A stretch of 64,000 bases of DNA from Tetragonia tetragonoides (GCA_038025085.1 CM076153.1:7843501-7907500); one strand, 5' to 3'; numbered from the stretch's first letter, positions 25,101-41,732 are shown. Notes: generated by a model from the sequence alone, not told the origin. Numbers and translations are program-made.

Positions 25101-25377
25101 ACCGGCCAAGTGTTTCAGGGAGAACTCCTTTTTGAAGGTTTGCGAAATAATTTGCCCGTTCCTCAGCAGCATCACTAATTCTACAAGAGGTAGGCCACGA
25201 GAAATAAGCTGCATTACTTTCAGAGTGCTGGCCAGCTGATGCAAAGGGCTGCAGTGGTGGGGGACTTAAAGAAGGCAAACTATAGCGGCTACCACAGTTA
25301 CGTTCATGATCCAACGCTGATTCCTCTGACGGGATAGAACCAGAGCAACGAACTCTATTTAATCGACTCCGATCCAT
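19150..25377 (-). CDS. NARROW LEAF 1 (NAL1)-like trypsin-fold serine protease
   Basis: Five coding exons: 24886-25377, 23526-23669, 22789-23029, 21059-21559 and 19150-19574 (stop TGA), joining in frame to 600 residues (rice NAL1 has 582). Conserved blocks are NAAYFSWPTSCR, ANYFANLQKGVLPETLGRLP, DLMTIRAFHSKIL-like LELMTIRAFHSKIL, GGVWCDVDVVEFSYFGAPEP, VGFLTNRHVAVDLDYP, RADGAFIPFADDFD and TFDLEGDSGSLI. Probable catalytic triad by alignment to the rice protein: His242, Asp299 and Ser393 (GDSGS 391-395). Rice NAL1 controls leaf width and spikelet number and degrades TOPLESS-type corepressors. The C-terminal exon is low complexity apart from a short conserved block and ends LKRRRSDASTSSK. A 5' UTR intron is likely, with a donor near 26395. 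ATG 25377 was chosen as the first Met in frame. Confidence 0.93.
19760..19906. repeat. Palindromic MITE remnant
   Basis: ggggtcacttttcagaaa and the inverted ttcattgaaaagtgaccccc face each other inside outer arms related to gtgtgagacc and gaccgtcttata. It lies in the last NAL1 intron. Related gtcttac/gtaagac motifs occur at 43848-44016. Confidence 0.55.
19972..20250 (-). repeat. tRNA-derived SINE, second family
   Basis: A perfect 16-bp target duplication ttcacagtttgtagtt flanks it (19956-19971 and 20251-20266). The T-run at the left end is the A-tail on the minus strand. Near the right end ggggattcgaacccatgacc contains a clear B box. A degenerate relative lies at 27690-27870. It sits in the last NAL1 intron. 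Confidence 0.85.
21914..21991. repeat. 39-bp tandem duplication in NAL1 intron
   Basis: ttttgcacttatgcatcttc... repeats with a 39-bp period, two copies nearly identical. Confidence 0.85.
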
Positions 25378-26460
25378 CTTCACCTACCTAAGATATAAGC
25401 CAATATTTCTTACACGGCATGTAACTCAAGGAATAACAGCAATCTGAAGGCTTCATCTATTTCATTGTCTCCCTGTCTACCTATTCAATAAATACACCCA
25501 TATTACACATGGACAAATTCAAAACAAAAACAATATATTAAACAAGATATTCACAACTCTTGAGATTCTAATTGAACTTTCAGACTAAGTTTAAAAAACA
25601 TCCTCTCTAAAGGCATATATATTCTAGAAAAACTCAAAATAAAAACTTCATTTTTCAAGGACAAGCTTCTGCTCCTGCTTTAATCATTAGAGTAGGAGTA
25701 TATTTTATTCATACAGGTAAACCCTGAGGGGGTAGCTCAGCTGATAAGACCTATACCAGAGGTCCCGGGTGCGAGTCCCTCAGGGCCACTGGAGGGTTTC
25801 CAGGACGCTAACTTCATGACTCATGGAATTAGTCAAGCAAAGCTTCGACACCCATGTTATAGGTAACCACAATATGAAAAAATGACATCAAATTCTACGC
25901 TATAAGAACACCACCAAAGCTCTGAACACAACTAAATGGCTCTATAATCCATGTCTTTAAGAACCCAAATCTTTCCTCAAAAATAAAAAAAAGAACCCAA
26001 ATTACCTCCTACATTACTCCGACTCGAAAAACCGGGGCCGTACCGGATGCTGACCCATTCCAACACCGGATTGTGACCACACCTTCCTTCTATCATGAAC
26101 ATCCATACCCATTTGCTATTCGGATCTAGGATTTATATCGCAAAACCCTAGATCCGCAAAATTGAAGCACCAATTGACGAAACTAAAAGGAGTAAAACAG
26201 AATAGGGTTTAGTGGGTGAATAGCCGGTCATACATGACCAACCCGTCAAGTTCCGGTGATCACCGGAGAGAGAAAAAGCATAATAGATAGGCAAAAGTGG
26301 TGACCCAAATTGTATCATCTCATCATCATCGATAACTTGCAAGAAGAATAGTAGTAGGAGTTGAGGAGAGAGAAAAGGGGAGAGAGAGAAACGTACCAGA
26401 AGGAGAAAATGGTCTTCTCCGGCGAGTCATATAGTATGGGGAAATAATTCCGTTGTTTTA
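25378..26460 (-). other. NAL1 5' UTR intron and leader region
   Basis: An acceptor-like ttag precedes the NAL1 start region at about 25388, and a GA-rich stretch at 26363-26440 (minus: ctctct...) with a donor-like gtacgt near 26395 suggests a non-coding first exon. The SINE at 25721-25860 lies inside. No other coding sequence was recognised. Confidence 0.4.
25721..25860 (+). repeat. tRNA-derived SINE, with A and B boxes
   Basis: ggggtagctcagctgataag (A box) and ggtcccgggtgcgagtccct (B box) are well preserved, followed by the family tail tagtcaagcaaagcttcgac. A short aggtaa repeat at both ends may be the target duplication. Best preserved head of the family in the window. It lies in the probable 5' UTR intron of NAL1. 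Confidence 0.8.
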
Positions 26461-27689
26461 GCGCGCCCCTCACCCCAAGTCCACCAACCCCTGAACGAAC
26501 CGAGTAGTAGAGTAGGAGTATTATTAGCTAGCTGGTTTTCCATTGGTTTCCTATTGTGTCTACTTGTCTCTAGACCCAAAGCAACACCACACCTCCCCAT
26601 GTCACATCAAATTATTTTTTTTTTTTTTTTTTTTTTACAATCTATATTTTAAACGTGGGCATATAAAAATTACAAAATGGAATATACTAGAAATACCAAT
26701 TTTTCTTTTTGAAATATTAAGAACTTTATACGAGCAAACATTTAAGTTCAATGTACATAGTGACCGCTACTCAATGTTAGTTCTAATACATTATTGTGAA
26801 TATCTTATTTTTTCGTGAGTAATTCCTTCACAAATCATCATTCACACTAATTAATTGCTTTCCTATCTCCCATAGTCTCATACTCTCATTCTTCTATTCT
26901 ATTCTTTTTTTCACCATCTACCTCCTTGGTCAAAATGGAATTATGTTGTCCCTTTTCTCACATTCACCTCAACACCTGACAAACAAATTCCACATTTCTC
27001 TTTCCCGGATTCTTTTTCATCCATTTCGCGAAAGAAAGGCAAAGTAGAATTGAAATCAAATGGGGATTATGAAAAAATAAAAAGGTTATGAAGAAACATA
27101 TATATAATAGTATTCTAGGCTACTAAATCACAAATAGTAGGATATATTCATAAAAATACAAGCCACTTAAACAGTTTGAAAAGATCATAGTACTAATTAT
27201 TAGTTTCAACCAGTTTTGACTTTTGGAGCAATATATGGTCTTAACATGACCATTCATATCTAAGTTCGCTAGTATAGTTGGTAAAATCTGACTCGATACA
27301 AAAATCAACATGATAAAGACTTAACCCATGAAGATTTGACATGCTAATAATCCTACATGATGATGGTCCGAACTCGTAACCCGAAGTTTGTGATATAAAA
27401 GTTGTAACGACCCGATAAACGATTCAAACTCGATAATGATTAATGACCCGATCTAATAGTGACTCGACTTGTTGATAACCCGAACTTAAAGTGACTGAAT
27501 TCGACCCAAGCCAACTCAATCCATCTGTCAAGTCTACCACTTTTTACGAACCAAATTCAAAAAGTACCCCATGTTCACCCAAGTACCTTTTTTTTTAGTC
27601 ATGCTGCATTTTATTTTATTTTATTTGCTAATATTTAGTCATGTTGTACTTTTTAGATGAAACAAAAAGAATGTGTGAGTCAATGACGA
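26461..27689. other. NAL1/PRORS1 divergent intergenic region, AT-rich part
   Basis: It contains a T run of about 22 bases (26615-26636) and, from 27360 to 27540, gacccgaact-like degenerate repeats. No gene was recognised. Confidence 0.35.
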
Positions 27690-27870
27690 TTGAGTCATCT
27701 TCTGCTACGTCATGTACGGACTGTTATGTTCAACGGTGAACACATTAGACTAACTCAATAACCAGCGCAAATACTGGTCCCATCAACGTAGCGCTATTAA
27801 GGAATTAGTATAACTTTTAGTTTACCTAACCATTTAAGAGAAAGTTTGGAACCATTCACTAGACCTGAGC
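27690..27870 (-). repeat. Degenerate SINE, second family
   Basis: ctgctacgtcatgtacggac, accagcgcaaatactgg and tcaacgtagcgctatt align with the better-preserved copy at 19972-20250. The B box is eroded. Confidence 0.6.
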
Positions 27871-28199
27871 AAATGGGGGGAGCTCATGTAGCCGACCCGA
27901 CTCGACCCACTTCCCAGCGGGTCCTTACATGTTTACATTTGTAAATGAGGGTGTCATAGCCCGTTTACATTTATAAATAGTCAGGTCAAATATTTAAAAG
28001 TTAGATGGATCATACCGGGTCAATAATGGGCTAACCCACTGAGTACTTTATTATTTTAAAAAACACTTTAAATTTTAAACGGGCTAAAAATGAATCGCCC
28101 CAACCTATGACCAACCCGCCCAAAAAAATGTCTGACTCAACTCATTTTAATAAAGGTCAACCCGACCTGTTGCCCAGGCGTCCGTAGTTGTGTTGTACC

Positions 28200-28566
28200 T
28201 AGAGATGACACTGGGCACGGTTAGCATGAGGCACGACACGACCGAGTATGCTTTTTACACGGCATGACACGGGCACGTAAGAGGCATGTGCATGAATGAC
28301 CGCGTTGGAATTTTGAAAAGAAAGCACGGTGGAACACGAGACGAGATGACATTATGAAAATTTAAATATTATTTGAAAAAAAGGGACAGAACACAACACA
28401 AGCACGGGTACGGACACAACCTGAGATTACATGTTAAAAGAGCGGCACAACATGACATGGATCACAAAAATTATAAACACATCACAACACGATACAATAT
28501 GACACGACACGCCATCTTTATAAAGCACGAAGCCACGACACGAGTATGACACGAAGCCCATCTCTA
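28200..28566. mobile_element. hAT-type MITE with gacacg-rich interior
   Basis: Ends tagagatg and catctcta are inverted copies, flanked by an exact 8-bp target duplication gttgtacc (28192-28199 and 28567-28574), the hAT signature. The 367-bp interior is rich in cacgacacg words. It ends 95 bp upstream of the PRORS1 start codon, so it lies in the promoter or 5' UTR. Confidence 0.85.
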
Positions 28567-28567
28567 G

Positions 28568-34817
<6,250 letters not shown>

Positions 34818-35760
34818 GGCTTCGAGTGCTTGATTTCAGGGTCATGCTGTGCCAGTGCGAAAAAAGAGTTGTTTTCCGCGCTACAATTTTGCTTGTGCTA
34901 TTATTTTTCACGATATTTTACCGTGCACATCCTTTTGGTTGATCATACTTGTAGTCGTAGATTAATAGCGAGTTGTCTAGACAATTTTTGAGTGACGATT
35001 ATACGTTTTTTGTATACCTTCATTTCATATGGTCCTGATTATACTGGACGGAGCTAAGCTCGATGTATTTTATTATTAATTGTTTTTATTGTTATTAAGA
35101 TCTTATTTGTTTTGAGTGAAATGCACCAATGAAGATCTAAAAGCCTAATCTGGAATTCATACATCAAGCAAAATGGTAATTGGCATTTGGCTATAAACTC
35201 GTCTACATGCATGTCTTATGATCCAAAAAACTGAAAAAGTTAAATAGGTGCCGTGGTTAGTTAATCGAGAAAATAGGAAGAATTAGCGACCTGGTATTAG
35301 TATTTTTTGGCCTTGCATTAACGGCAGCCATAAAAAAAAAAAATTTGCTTGTTTCAACAATGTTTACCAACAAATAAAAATTACAAGAAAATTAGTCCCG
35401 TAATCTTAAGGAATTTGAGCTTACAATCTGGTGGTGGATAATTCTACTCTGCCAAATTTAAGAACATGTTGGAGCTCAACTGCTCAACAGTGTGCTATTA
35501 CATTTTGCATTTGCATCATAGTTCTATCATTTTCATGTGACTAAACACCAAAGATACACCTCACTTAGGGGGGGAAAAAAACAATTCCCAGTAACCCTCA
35601 AAAGAATAGTAATTGCATTCTATTATATACTTACCTTAGCAACAAACAAATACATAAAAATGAGTTAATAGTTAATATATATATCACCTTAAGTGATGTC
35701 TTAGGAGATAGGACTATAGAACATACACAAAATCTCGTATGAGGCAGCCTCATACAAGAC
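34818..35760. other. PRORS1 3' UTR and spacer to SAUR
   Basis: AT-rich and non-coding. At its end, 35732-35760, gtatgaggcagcctcatac forms a 9-bp-arm palindrome directly next to the SAUR stop codon. Confidence 0.4.
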
Positions 35761-35847
35761 TTATTGTAGAACATATAGGTCCGCAAGTTCTTCTAAGGAC
35801 TCAGAGCCAAGAATATTAGGATCACCATTTTCGAGCATCCATAGTAG
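35761..35847 (-). pseudogene. SAUR family gene, 3' fragment (split by Ty1-copia element)
   Basis: Read on the minus strand after the element, it gives WMLENGDPNILGSESLEELA and then DLYVLQ and stop TAA (35761-35763). This is the conserved C-terminal end of SAUR proteins (usual form LLWMLENADP...LDELAEFY). The last five bases on the element side, agtag (35843-35847), are the target duplication repeated at 40623-40627. The two gene pieces add up to 408 bp, an uninterrupted frame of 135 residues. Confidence 0.9.
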
Positions 35848-36221
35848 TGTTGGGATTCCTCCTAATTTGAGGATACCAGTAAATAGAAATATTAAAGTAG
35901 GAGAGAGAAAGAGAGAAAGAGAAGATTAAGGAGAGAGAAGAAATAAATGGTTAAAAACCGATTAACTATTTATTTCACAGGTTTAGTTGAAGAGATGATA
36001 ATCTCTCACAATTTAGTATGCAAAAGTATTATAAATACTTGTAAATGTAAATGTTAAATTCAAATCATCAATTCAGAAATTCATAATATAAACAAAACAT
36101 TTAGTTTATATTATATTGAAATCCTCTAGTTTTTCTAGAGAAGTATTGTTAGCCTATTTTGTTTCTACATAGAGGGAAAACATATATTATTCCGCTGCTA
36201 GCTTTGTAAGTTTTCCCAACA
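35848..36221 (+). repeat. 5' LTR (374 bp)
   Basis: Starts tgttgggattcctc and ends ttttcccaaca. A purine-rich gagagaaagagagaaagaga tract lies near 35910. It is shorter than the 3' LTR by 12 bp, mostly one gagaaaga unit. Confidence 0.97.
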
Positions 36222-36224
36222 AAG

Positions 36225-36236
36225 TGGTATCAGAGC
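36225..36236 (+). other. Primer-binding site complementary to initiator tRNA-Met
   Basis: TGGTATCAGAGC, three bases after the 5' LTR, is the usual plant copia minus-strand primer site. Confidence 0.95.
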
Positions 36237-36267
36237 AAGGTTTATAAGAAAAATCGTGTAGAACAAA

Positions 36268-37416
36268 ATGGAAGATACGATGACCCTCTCGGGCATGATA
36301 AGATTGACATCCTCCAACTACTCAATCTGGAAGTCTAGAATGGAAGATATCCTTTATTGTAAGGATTTGTATATTCCCATCGAAAAAGAGATGAAACCAG
36401 AAGATAAAACCAAAGATGTTTGGAAGTTGGAGAATAGAAAAACTGTTGGTTTAATCCGACAGTATATTGATCAAAGCGTGTTTCAACACGTGGCAACTGA
36501 CACCAATGCGTATAAGCTTTGGAAAAAGTTAGAGGCAATGTACGAAAGAAAGACAGCTTTAAATAAAGCTACATTGGTAAGAAGGTTGGTCCGACTATTG
36601 TACAAAGAAGGTAAAAATATGGCAGAACACCTAAATGAATTTCAGGGCATTGTTAATCAGTTAACTGGTGTCAACATGAATATTGATGATGAAGTTCAAG
36701 CCTTGCTTCTTCTCAGCTTGTTGCCTGATAGTTGGGAAACACTTGTTATCTCGTTGAGCAATTCTGCTCCAAACGGTACCCTTACACTGGAGATGGGGAA
36801 TGACAGCTTATTCAATGAAGAAGCAAGAAGAAAGGAATTTGCCTCTACGAATCATTCAGAGGCAAACATAATTGAAAGTAGGAGGAGACCTAGGCAGAGA
36901 GGCTCCCAATACCAAGAGAAGCCAAGAGGCAGATCAAAATCAAGAAAAGGATTCACTTGCTTTTATTGTCACAAGCCAGGACACAAGCAAAGTGAATGCA
37001 GAATGTGGAAACGTGACATGAGAGCCAAGAATGGAAAAGAAGGCGAAAATGACGATAAAAGAGATGTTACTGCAATAGTGGTCAGTGATGATGTGTACTT
37101 TGCCGGTGATGATTCCTGTTACAACCTTCGAAGCGAAGAATGCAATTGGGTGGTTGATACAGGAGCATCATATCATATAATGGCACATAAAGAACATTTC
37201 TCATCTTATACCAGTGATGATTTTGGCTACGTTAAGATTGGAAATGATGGATCCTCCAAAATTGTTGGTATTGGAGATGTTTACATGGAAACCAACACCG
37301 GCTGTAAATTAACACTCAAAGATGTGAGACATGTCCCAGATATTCGGCTAAATTTGATCTCAGCCGGAAAGCTTGATGATGAGGGATATGCAAACCATTT
37401 CGCCAATGAAAAATGA
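36268..37416 (+). CDS. Ty1-copia GAG, protease and start of integrase region (ends at premature stop)
   Basis: 382 codons from ATG 36268 to TGA 37414-37416. The GAG part contains SSNYSIWKSRMEDILYCKDL and the capsid region. A CCHC zinc knuckle (C-x2-C-x4-H-x4-C) is encoded at 36958-36999. The aspartic protease signature WVVDTGASYHI follows, with the active-site Asp codon at 37156. The stop replaces a position where relatives have a sense codon, and the same frame continues past it without another start being needed. Confidence 0.9.
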   Translation: MEDTMTLSGMIRLTSSNYSIWKSRMEDILYCKDLYIPIEKEMKPEDKTKDVWKLENRKTVGLIRQYIDQSVFQHVATDTNAYKLWKKLEAMYERKTALNKATLVRRLVRLLYKEGKNMAEHLNEFQGIVNQLTGVNMNIDDEVQALLLLSLLPDSWETLVISLSNSAPNGTLTLEMGNDSLFNEEARRKEFASTNHSEANIIESRRRPRQRGSQYQEKPRGRSKSRKGFTCFYCHKPGHKQSECRMWKRDMRAKNGKEGENDDKRDVTAIVVSDDVYFAGDDSCYNLRSEECNWVVDTGASYHIMAHKEHFSSYTSDDFGYVKIGNDGSSKIVGIGDVYMETNTGCKLTLKDVRHVPDIRLNLISAGKLDDEGYANHFANEK

Positions 37417-39783
37417 AAACTATCTAAAGGCTCGTTGATTGTTGCACACGGGAAAAAGCAACATAGCCTTTATGTCACACAAGTGAAGCTCAGGAAAGCG
37501 GAGATAAACGTAGCTGAAAAAGACTATTCTGCCGAGCTATGGCATAAGCGGCTCTGGCATATGAGTGAGAAGGGCTTGCAGATCCTCACTCGAAAGCAGC
37601 TACTTCCGAACCTAAAAGATGTGCATTTGAAATCTTGTGTTGATTGTTTAGCTGGAAAACAACACAGAGTCTCATTTCAAAGAAATCACTCTTATAGAAG
37701 ACCAGGTATTTCAAATTTGGTCCATACAAATGTTTGCTCCATGACAGAAAAATCGCTTGGTGGAGCATTGTATTTTGTCACTTTCATTGATGATCATTCC
37801 AGGAAAGTGTGGGTCTTTACGTTAAAAACTAAAGACCAAGTGCTTGATACATTCAAGGAGTACCATGCCAAGGTTGAACGGGAAACAGGCATGAAGTTGA
37901 AATGTGTTCGAGCTGATAATGGTGGTGAATATAGAGACCCATTCGAATATTATTGTAGAAGCTACGGAATCAGGCTTGAGAAGACAGTTCCAAAGACTCC
38001 TCAACAAAACGGAGTTGCAGAAAGAATGAACCGGACAATCTCAGAAAGAGTTCGATGCATGTTATCTCATGCGAAGTTACCCAACTCTTTTTGGGGTGAG
38101 GCTGTGAAGATTGCGGTTCACCTGATTAATCTTTCCCCTTCAGTTCCCCTTGATGGTGATATACCACACAAGGTATGGACAGGAAAAAATGTGAACTATG
38201 AAAATTTGAGGGTATTTGGATGTAGAGCATTTTTCCACATTCCAAAGGATGAAAGGTCCAAGCTTGATAGTAAAACAAAGCAGTGCATCTTTGTTGGTCA
38301 TCCAGATGATGAATTTGGATATAGATTGTTGGATCCAATGCATAAGAAGATTATTCGAAGCAGAGATGTTGTCTTCTTTGAAGATCAAACCATCGAAGAC
38401 ATACTAAAACCTGCAAGGAAAACATCGAATACGGAGGTACCAGTAGTCTTGGATCCAGTTCTTCCTCCAACCGAAACAGAAGATAACAGGGAAGAAATTC
38501 AAGAAGAACAAAGTGTTGAAGATAATGATGCTAGGAACTCATCTCAACACTTGAATGAGCCACCACCAGTACCAATATTGAGAAGGGGTACCAGAGAACG
38601 TCGACCGACAACACGGTACCTATCTAGTAAATATTTGTTACTCACTAACGGGGGAGAGCCAGAGTCCTTTGAGGAAGCTATATCAGATGTGCACCAGAGT
38701 AAGTGGCATGAAGCCATGCAAGAAGAGATGAAATCCTTGCATGAGAACCACACTTATGACTTGGTAGACTTACCACCAGGTCGGAAGGCATTGAAAAATA
38801 AGTGGGTGTACAAGATCAAGTCTGAAGGCATGAACTCACAACCACGATATAAAGCTAGACTGGTTGTGAAAGGATTTAACCAAAGAAAAGGCTTAGATTT
38901 TGAAGAGATATTCTCGCTTGTGGTTAAGATGTCTTCTATTCGAGTTATTCTTGGTTTGGCTGCTACTATAAATTTAGAAGTTGAGCAGCTTGATGTGAAA
39001 ACTGCATTTCTCCATGGTGATCTGGAAGAAGAAATTTATATGGAGCAGCTAGAAGGTTTTCGACCACAAGGTCAAGAGCACCTTGTATGTAGACTACAGA
39101 AGAGTTTGTATGGCCTAAAGCAAGCACCTAGGCAGTGGTACAAGAAGTTTGAATCTTTTATGATCAATCATGGATATATGAAGAAAATAGCTGATCATTG
39201 TGTGTTCATTAAAAGGTTCAGCGAAGAAGACTTCATTATTCTACTACTGTATGTAGATGATATGTTGATCATTGGCCGTGACACACAGAAGATTGCTGAT
39301 CTGAAAGCAACAATGAGCGAATATTTTGCGATGAAGGATTTGGGCTCAGCAAAGCAGATACTAGGTATGAAAATCCAACGTGACAGGGAAAATAGAAAGT
39401 TATGGTTGTCACAAGAAAACTATATAAAGAAACTACTTGAAAGATTCAACATGCAAAATGCAAAGCCGGTCAAATCTCCACTTGCAGGTCACTTCAAGTT
39501 GAGTTATCAACAAAATCCTAAAAGTGAGAAAGATAGAGAAGAAATGAGGAAAATCCCATATGCATCTGCAGTTGGCAGTTTGATGTATGCTATGGTATAT
39601 ACGAGACCGGATATTGCTTATGCAGTTGGTGTAGTGAGCCGTTTTCTATCAAATCCAGGAAAAGAACATTGGGAGGCCGTAAAATGGATTTTGAGATACT
39701 TACATGGGACTACCAATGTCAGCTTGTGCTACGGACAAGGAGAACCTGTTAGAAGGATACATAGATGCAGATATGGCAAATGA
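37417..39783 (+). CDS. Ty1-copia integrase and reverse transcriptase segment
   Basis: Same frame as the GAG piece, open from the TGA to 39783. The zinc-binding HHCC domain (ELWHKRLWHMSEKGL and SCVDCLAG) and the integrase core (FIDDHSRKVWVF, RADNGGEYRD, QNGVAERMNRT) come first. The reverse transcriptase follows, with AFLHGDLEEEIYMEQLEGF, LYGLKQAPRQWYKKF and the catalytic YVDD at 39250-39261. The frame is lost just after LCYGQGEP near 39745, so the RNase H domain is in another frame. Confidence 0.9.
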   Translation, partial: KLSKGSLIVAHGKKQHSLYVTQVKLRKAEINVAEKDYSAELWHKRLWHMSEKGLQILTRKQLLPNLKDVHLKSCVDCLAGKQHRVSFQRNHSYRRPGISNLVHTNVCSMTEKSLGGALYFVTFIDDHSRKVWVFTLKTKDQVLDTFKEYHAKVERETGMKLKCVRADNGGEYRDPFEYYCRSYGIRLEKTVPKTPQQNGVAERMNRTISERVRCMLSHAKLPNSFWGEAVKIAVHLINLSPSVPLDGDIPHKVWTGKNVNYENLRVFGCRAFFHIPKDERSKLDSKTKQCIFVGHPDDEFGYRLLDPMHKKIIRSRDVVFFEDQTIEDILKPARKTSNTEVPVVLDPVLPPTETEDNREEIQEEQSVEDNDARNSSQHLNEPPPVPILRRGTRERRPTTRYLSSKYLLLTNGGEPESFEEAISDVHQSKWHEAMQEEMKSLHENHTYDLVDLPPGRKALKNKWVYKIKSEGMNSQPRYKARLVVKGFNQRKGLDFEEIFSLVVKMSSIRVILGLAATINLEVEQLDVKTAFLHGDLEEEIYMEQLEGFRPQGQEHLVCRLQKSLYGLKQAPRQWYKKFESFMINHGYMKKIADHCVFIKRFSEEDFIILLLYVDDMLIIGRDTQKIADLKATMSEYFAMKDLGSAKQILGMKIQRDRENRKLWLSQENYIKKLLERFNMQNAKPVKSPLAGHFKLSYQQNPKSEKDREEMRKIPYASAVGSLMYAMVYTRPDIAYAVGVVSRFLSNPGKEHWEAVKWILRYLHGTTNVSLCYGQGEPVRRIHRCRYGK

Positions 39784-40219
39784 TGTTGATTCGCGAAAGT
39801 CTGTATCAGGATACATGATGACTTTTGCAGGGGGAGCTGTGTCATGGCAATCCAAACTTCAGAAGTGTGTTGCTTTATCCACCACTGAAGCTGAGTATAT
39901 TGCAGCAACTGAAGGTTGCAAAGAATTGTTGTGGATGAAGAAATTTCTCCAAGAGTTGGGGATAGAGCAAGATGAATACGTACTTTATTGTGATAATCAA
40001 AGTGCTATTCACTTGGTTAAGAATCCTACCTTCCATGCACGATCCAAGCATATAGATGTGAGATATCATTGGATACGTGATGTTTTGACTGACAGGCTAT
40101 TACAGTTAGAAAAGATCCATACTGATCACAACGGTTCAGATATGATGACGAAGACTTTAACTACTGAAAAACTTGACACATGTCAAAAGATAGCTAGTAT
40201 GTCAAGATCCTCAGCATAA
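39735..40219 (+). CDS. Ty1-copia RNase H segment (shifted frame)
   Basis: After the frame change near 39735-39755 the RNase H domain runs to TAA 40217-40219. Motifs are YIDADMANDVDSRKS, SWQSKLQKCVALSTTEAEYI, LYCDNQSAIHLVKNP and HARSKHIDVRYHWIRD. No env-like frame follows; the polypurine tract starts directly after the stop. Confidence 0.9.
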
Positions 40220-40236
40220 GTCGGAAGGGGGATATT
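40218..40236 (+). other. Polypurine tract
   Basis: aagtcggaagggggatatt immediately precedes the 3' LTR. Confidence 0.85.
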
Positions 40237-40622
40237 TGTTGGGATTCCTCCTAATTTGAGGATAACAGTAAATAGAAATATTAAAGTAGGAGAGAGAAAG
40301 AGAGAAAGAGAGAAAGAGAAGATTAAGGAGAGAGAGAAGAAATAATTGGTTAAAAACCGATTAACTATTTATTTCACAGGTTTAGGGTTGAAGAGATGAT
40401 AATCTCTCACAATTTAGTATGCAAAAGTATTATAAATACTTGTAAATGTAAATGTTAAATTCAAATCATCAATTCAGAAATTCAGAATATAAACAAAGCA
40501 TTTAGTTTATATTATTTTGAAATCCTCTAGTTTTTCTAGAGAAGTATTGTTAGCCTATTTTGTTTCTACATAGAGGAAAAACATATATTATTCCGCTGCT
40601 AGCTTTGTAAGTTTTCCCAACA
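40237..40622 (+). repeat. 3' LTR (386 bp)
   Basis: tgttgggattcctc to ttttcccaaca, 12 bp longer than the 5' LTR because of extra gagaaaga, ga and gg units. Confidence 0.97.
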
Positions 40623-40948
40623 AGTAGATGGTCGAAAAACACTACTTCACACTTGATGGAGATGTTGTCGTCTCCTGGATTCGGCTTCGACTTCTGTATA
40701 AGAGCATTCAAAAGAGGATGAGTTAAGTACTTGGAGTCGATCACATACCGCCTTCTCGACTTTCCTACGTAGATAGTTTCTCCGTTGTCAACAAAGCGAT
40801 GATCATTAGGATGTTCTTGGAGCATATTTTTAGAGTTTGAACACAAGTCTCTTGTAGATTTAGACCTTAGGCTACTATATGAAGATGATCTTCCTAATTG
40901 CCTTGACAAGCTCTTGCATTTCCTTAGCAACAAGTTGAGTTTCTTCAT
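40623..40948 (-). pseudogene. SAUR family gene, 5' fragment with start codon (split by Ty1-copia element)
   Basis: ATG at 40948 begins MKKLNLLLRKCKSLSRQLGR and continues through the SAUR core YVGKSRRRYVIDSKYLTHPL and CEVVFFDHLL before entering the 3' LTR. SAURs are short, mostly intronless auxin-induced proteins that inhibit PP2C.D phosphatases and promote acid growth. The basic N-terminus and the core resemble the SAUR76-78 type. With the element in place the product would end in about 25 LTR-encoded residues or more and lack the conserved C-terminal block. There is no other lesion in the frame. Confidence 0.92.
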
Positions 40949-41732
40949 CTGATCTTCTAGTTTGATAATGTTGTATTAGGAGAGAGAAAGAAGGCTTGAT
41001 AGATAATGAAAGATGAGGGGAACTTGACATACACTCACATCTTAGGCAATATGTAGCAAAACTTCCTCTATTAATTTTTTTTCATTTTTCTTTTTTTTTT
41101 TTAATTTCTTTGTTTTTTTGGGCAGGGTTAAAGGTGGGGCAAATTTGAGTTGTTGGTTTATGTTCTTTAAATTAAGAAAAGTGGGGCTTTAGGCAACTAA
41201 ACACTCCTAAATTCCTAAATGACAACTACATGCTATCTGTCTGAGTGTCTGACTGTTGTCAGAATTTAGTACACATACCAAAAACTTCATACGGAGTATA
41301 TACCAAGTTTGTCTGTTTCAGCGGATGAGATGGGAGTAAAAGTGATAAATATTTCTTTAATAATTTAATATTCAGGGATAATTTCCTCCTCTATTTGAAC
41401 CCGTCATCTCATTAAAAGTATTTTAACTTAACCAACATATATAATTTGCGAATTATTACATGTATTTTTGCAGTAAAAGAAAAAGAAAAAAAATTGTCTT
41501 CTTCTAATGCTCAAAGAACATGAGACAATAAGTAGGCCAGTAGGGTATATATGAAAACAGTGATAGGACCAAATTGTGTTTTACCTTCCACTTGAGCTAC
41601 TTGGCTAATGCCTAACAAAAGTTGACATGTGTTAATGGTCGAAGTTATTACATGGATTGATGGACACTGGTGCCATTACGTGGTAACCAATTTTTGGGGT
41701 TGGAAACTTGGAATTGGTATCTCTGTCTTATT

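Larger units (their letters stand above)
35848..40622 (+). mobile_element. Ty1-copia LTR retrotransposon, complete but with disrupted coding region
   Basis: LTRs at 35848-36221 and 40237-40622 begin TGTTGGG and end CCCAACA. A 5-bp target duplication agtag lies at 35843-35847 and 40623-40627. A primer-binding site and polypurine tract sit next to the LTRs. Domain order GAG, protease, integrase, reverse transcriptase, RNase H defines Ty1-copia (Pseudoviridae-type). The LTRs differ by six substitutions and three small indels (8, 2 and 2 bp). One in-frame stop and one frame change break the polyprotein, so it is probably not autonomous. It sits inside a SAUR gene, in the opposite orientation. Confidence 0.97.

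Noticed and set aside
28070..28190. Coding or regulatory meaning of gacccgac-rich stretches (also 12.5, 18.0, 27.4 kb)
   Set aside because: They are degenerate, without ends or target duplications, and look like remnants of a dispersed repeat.
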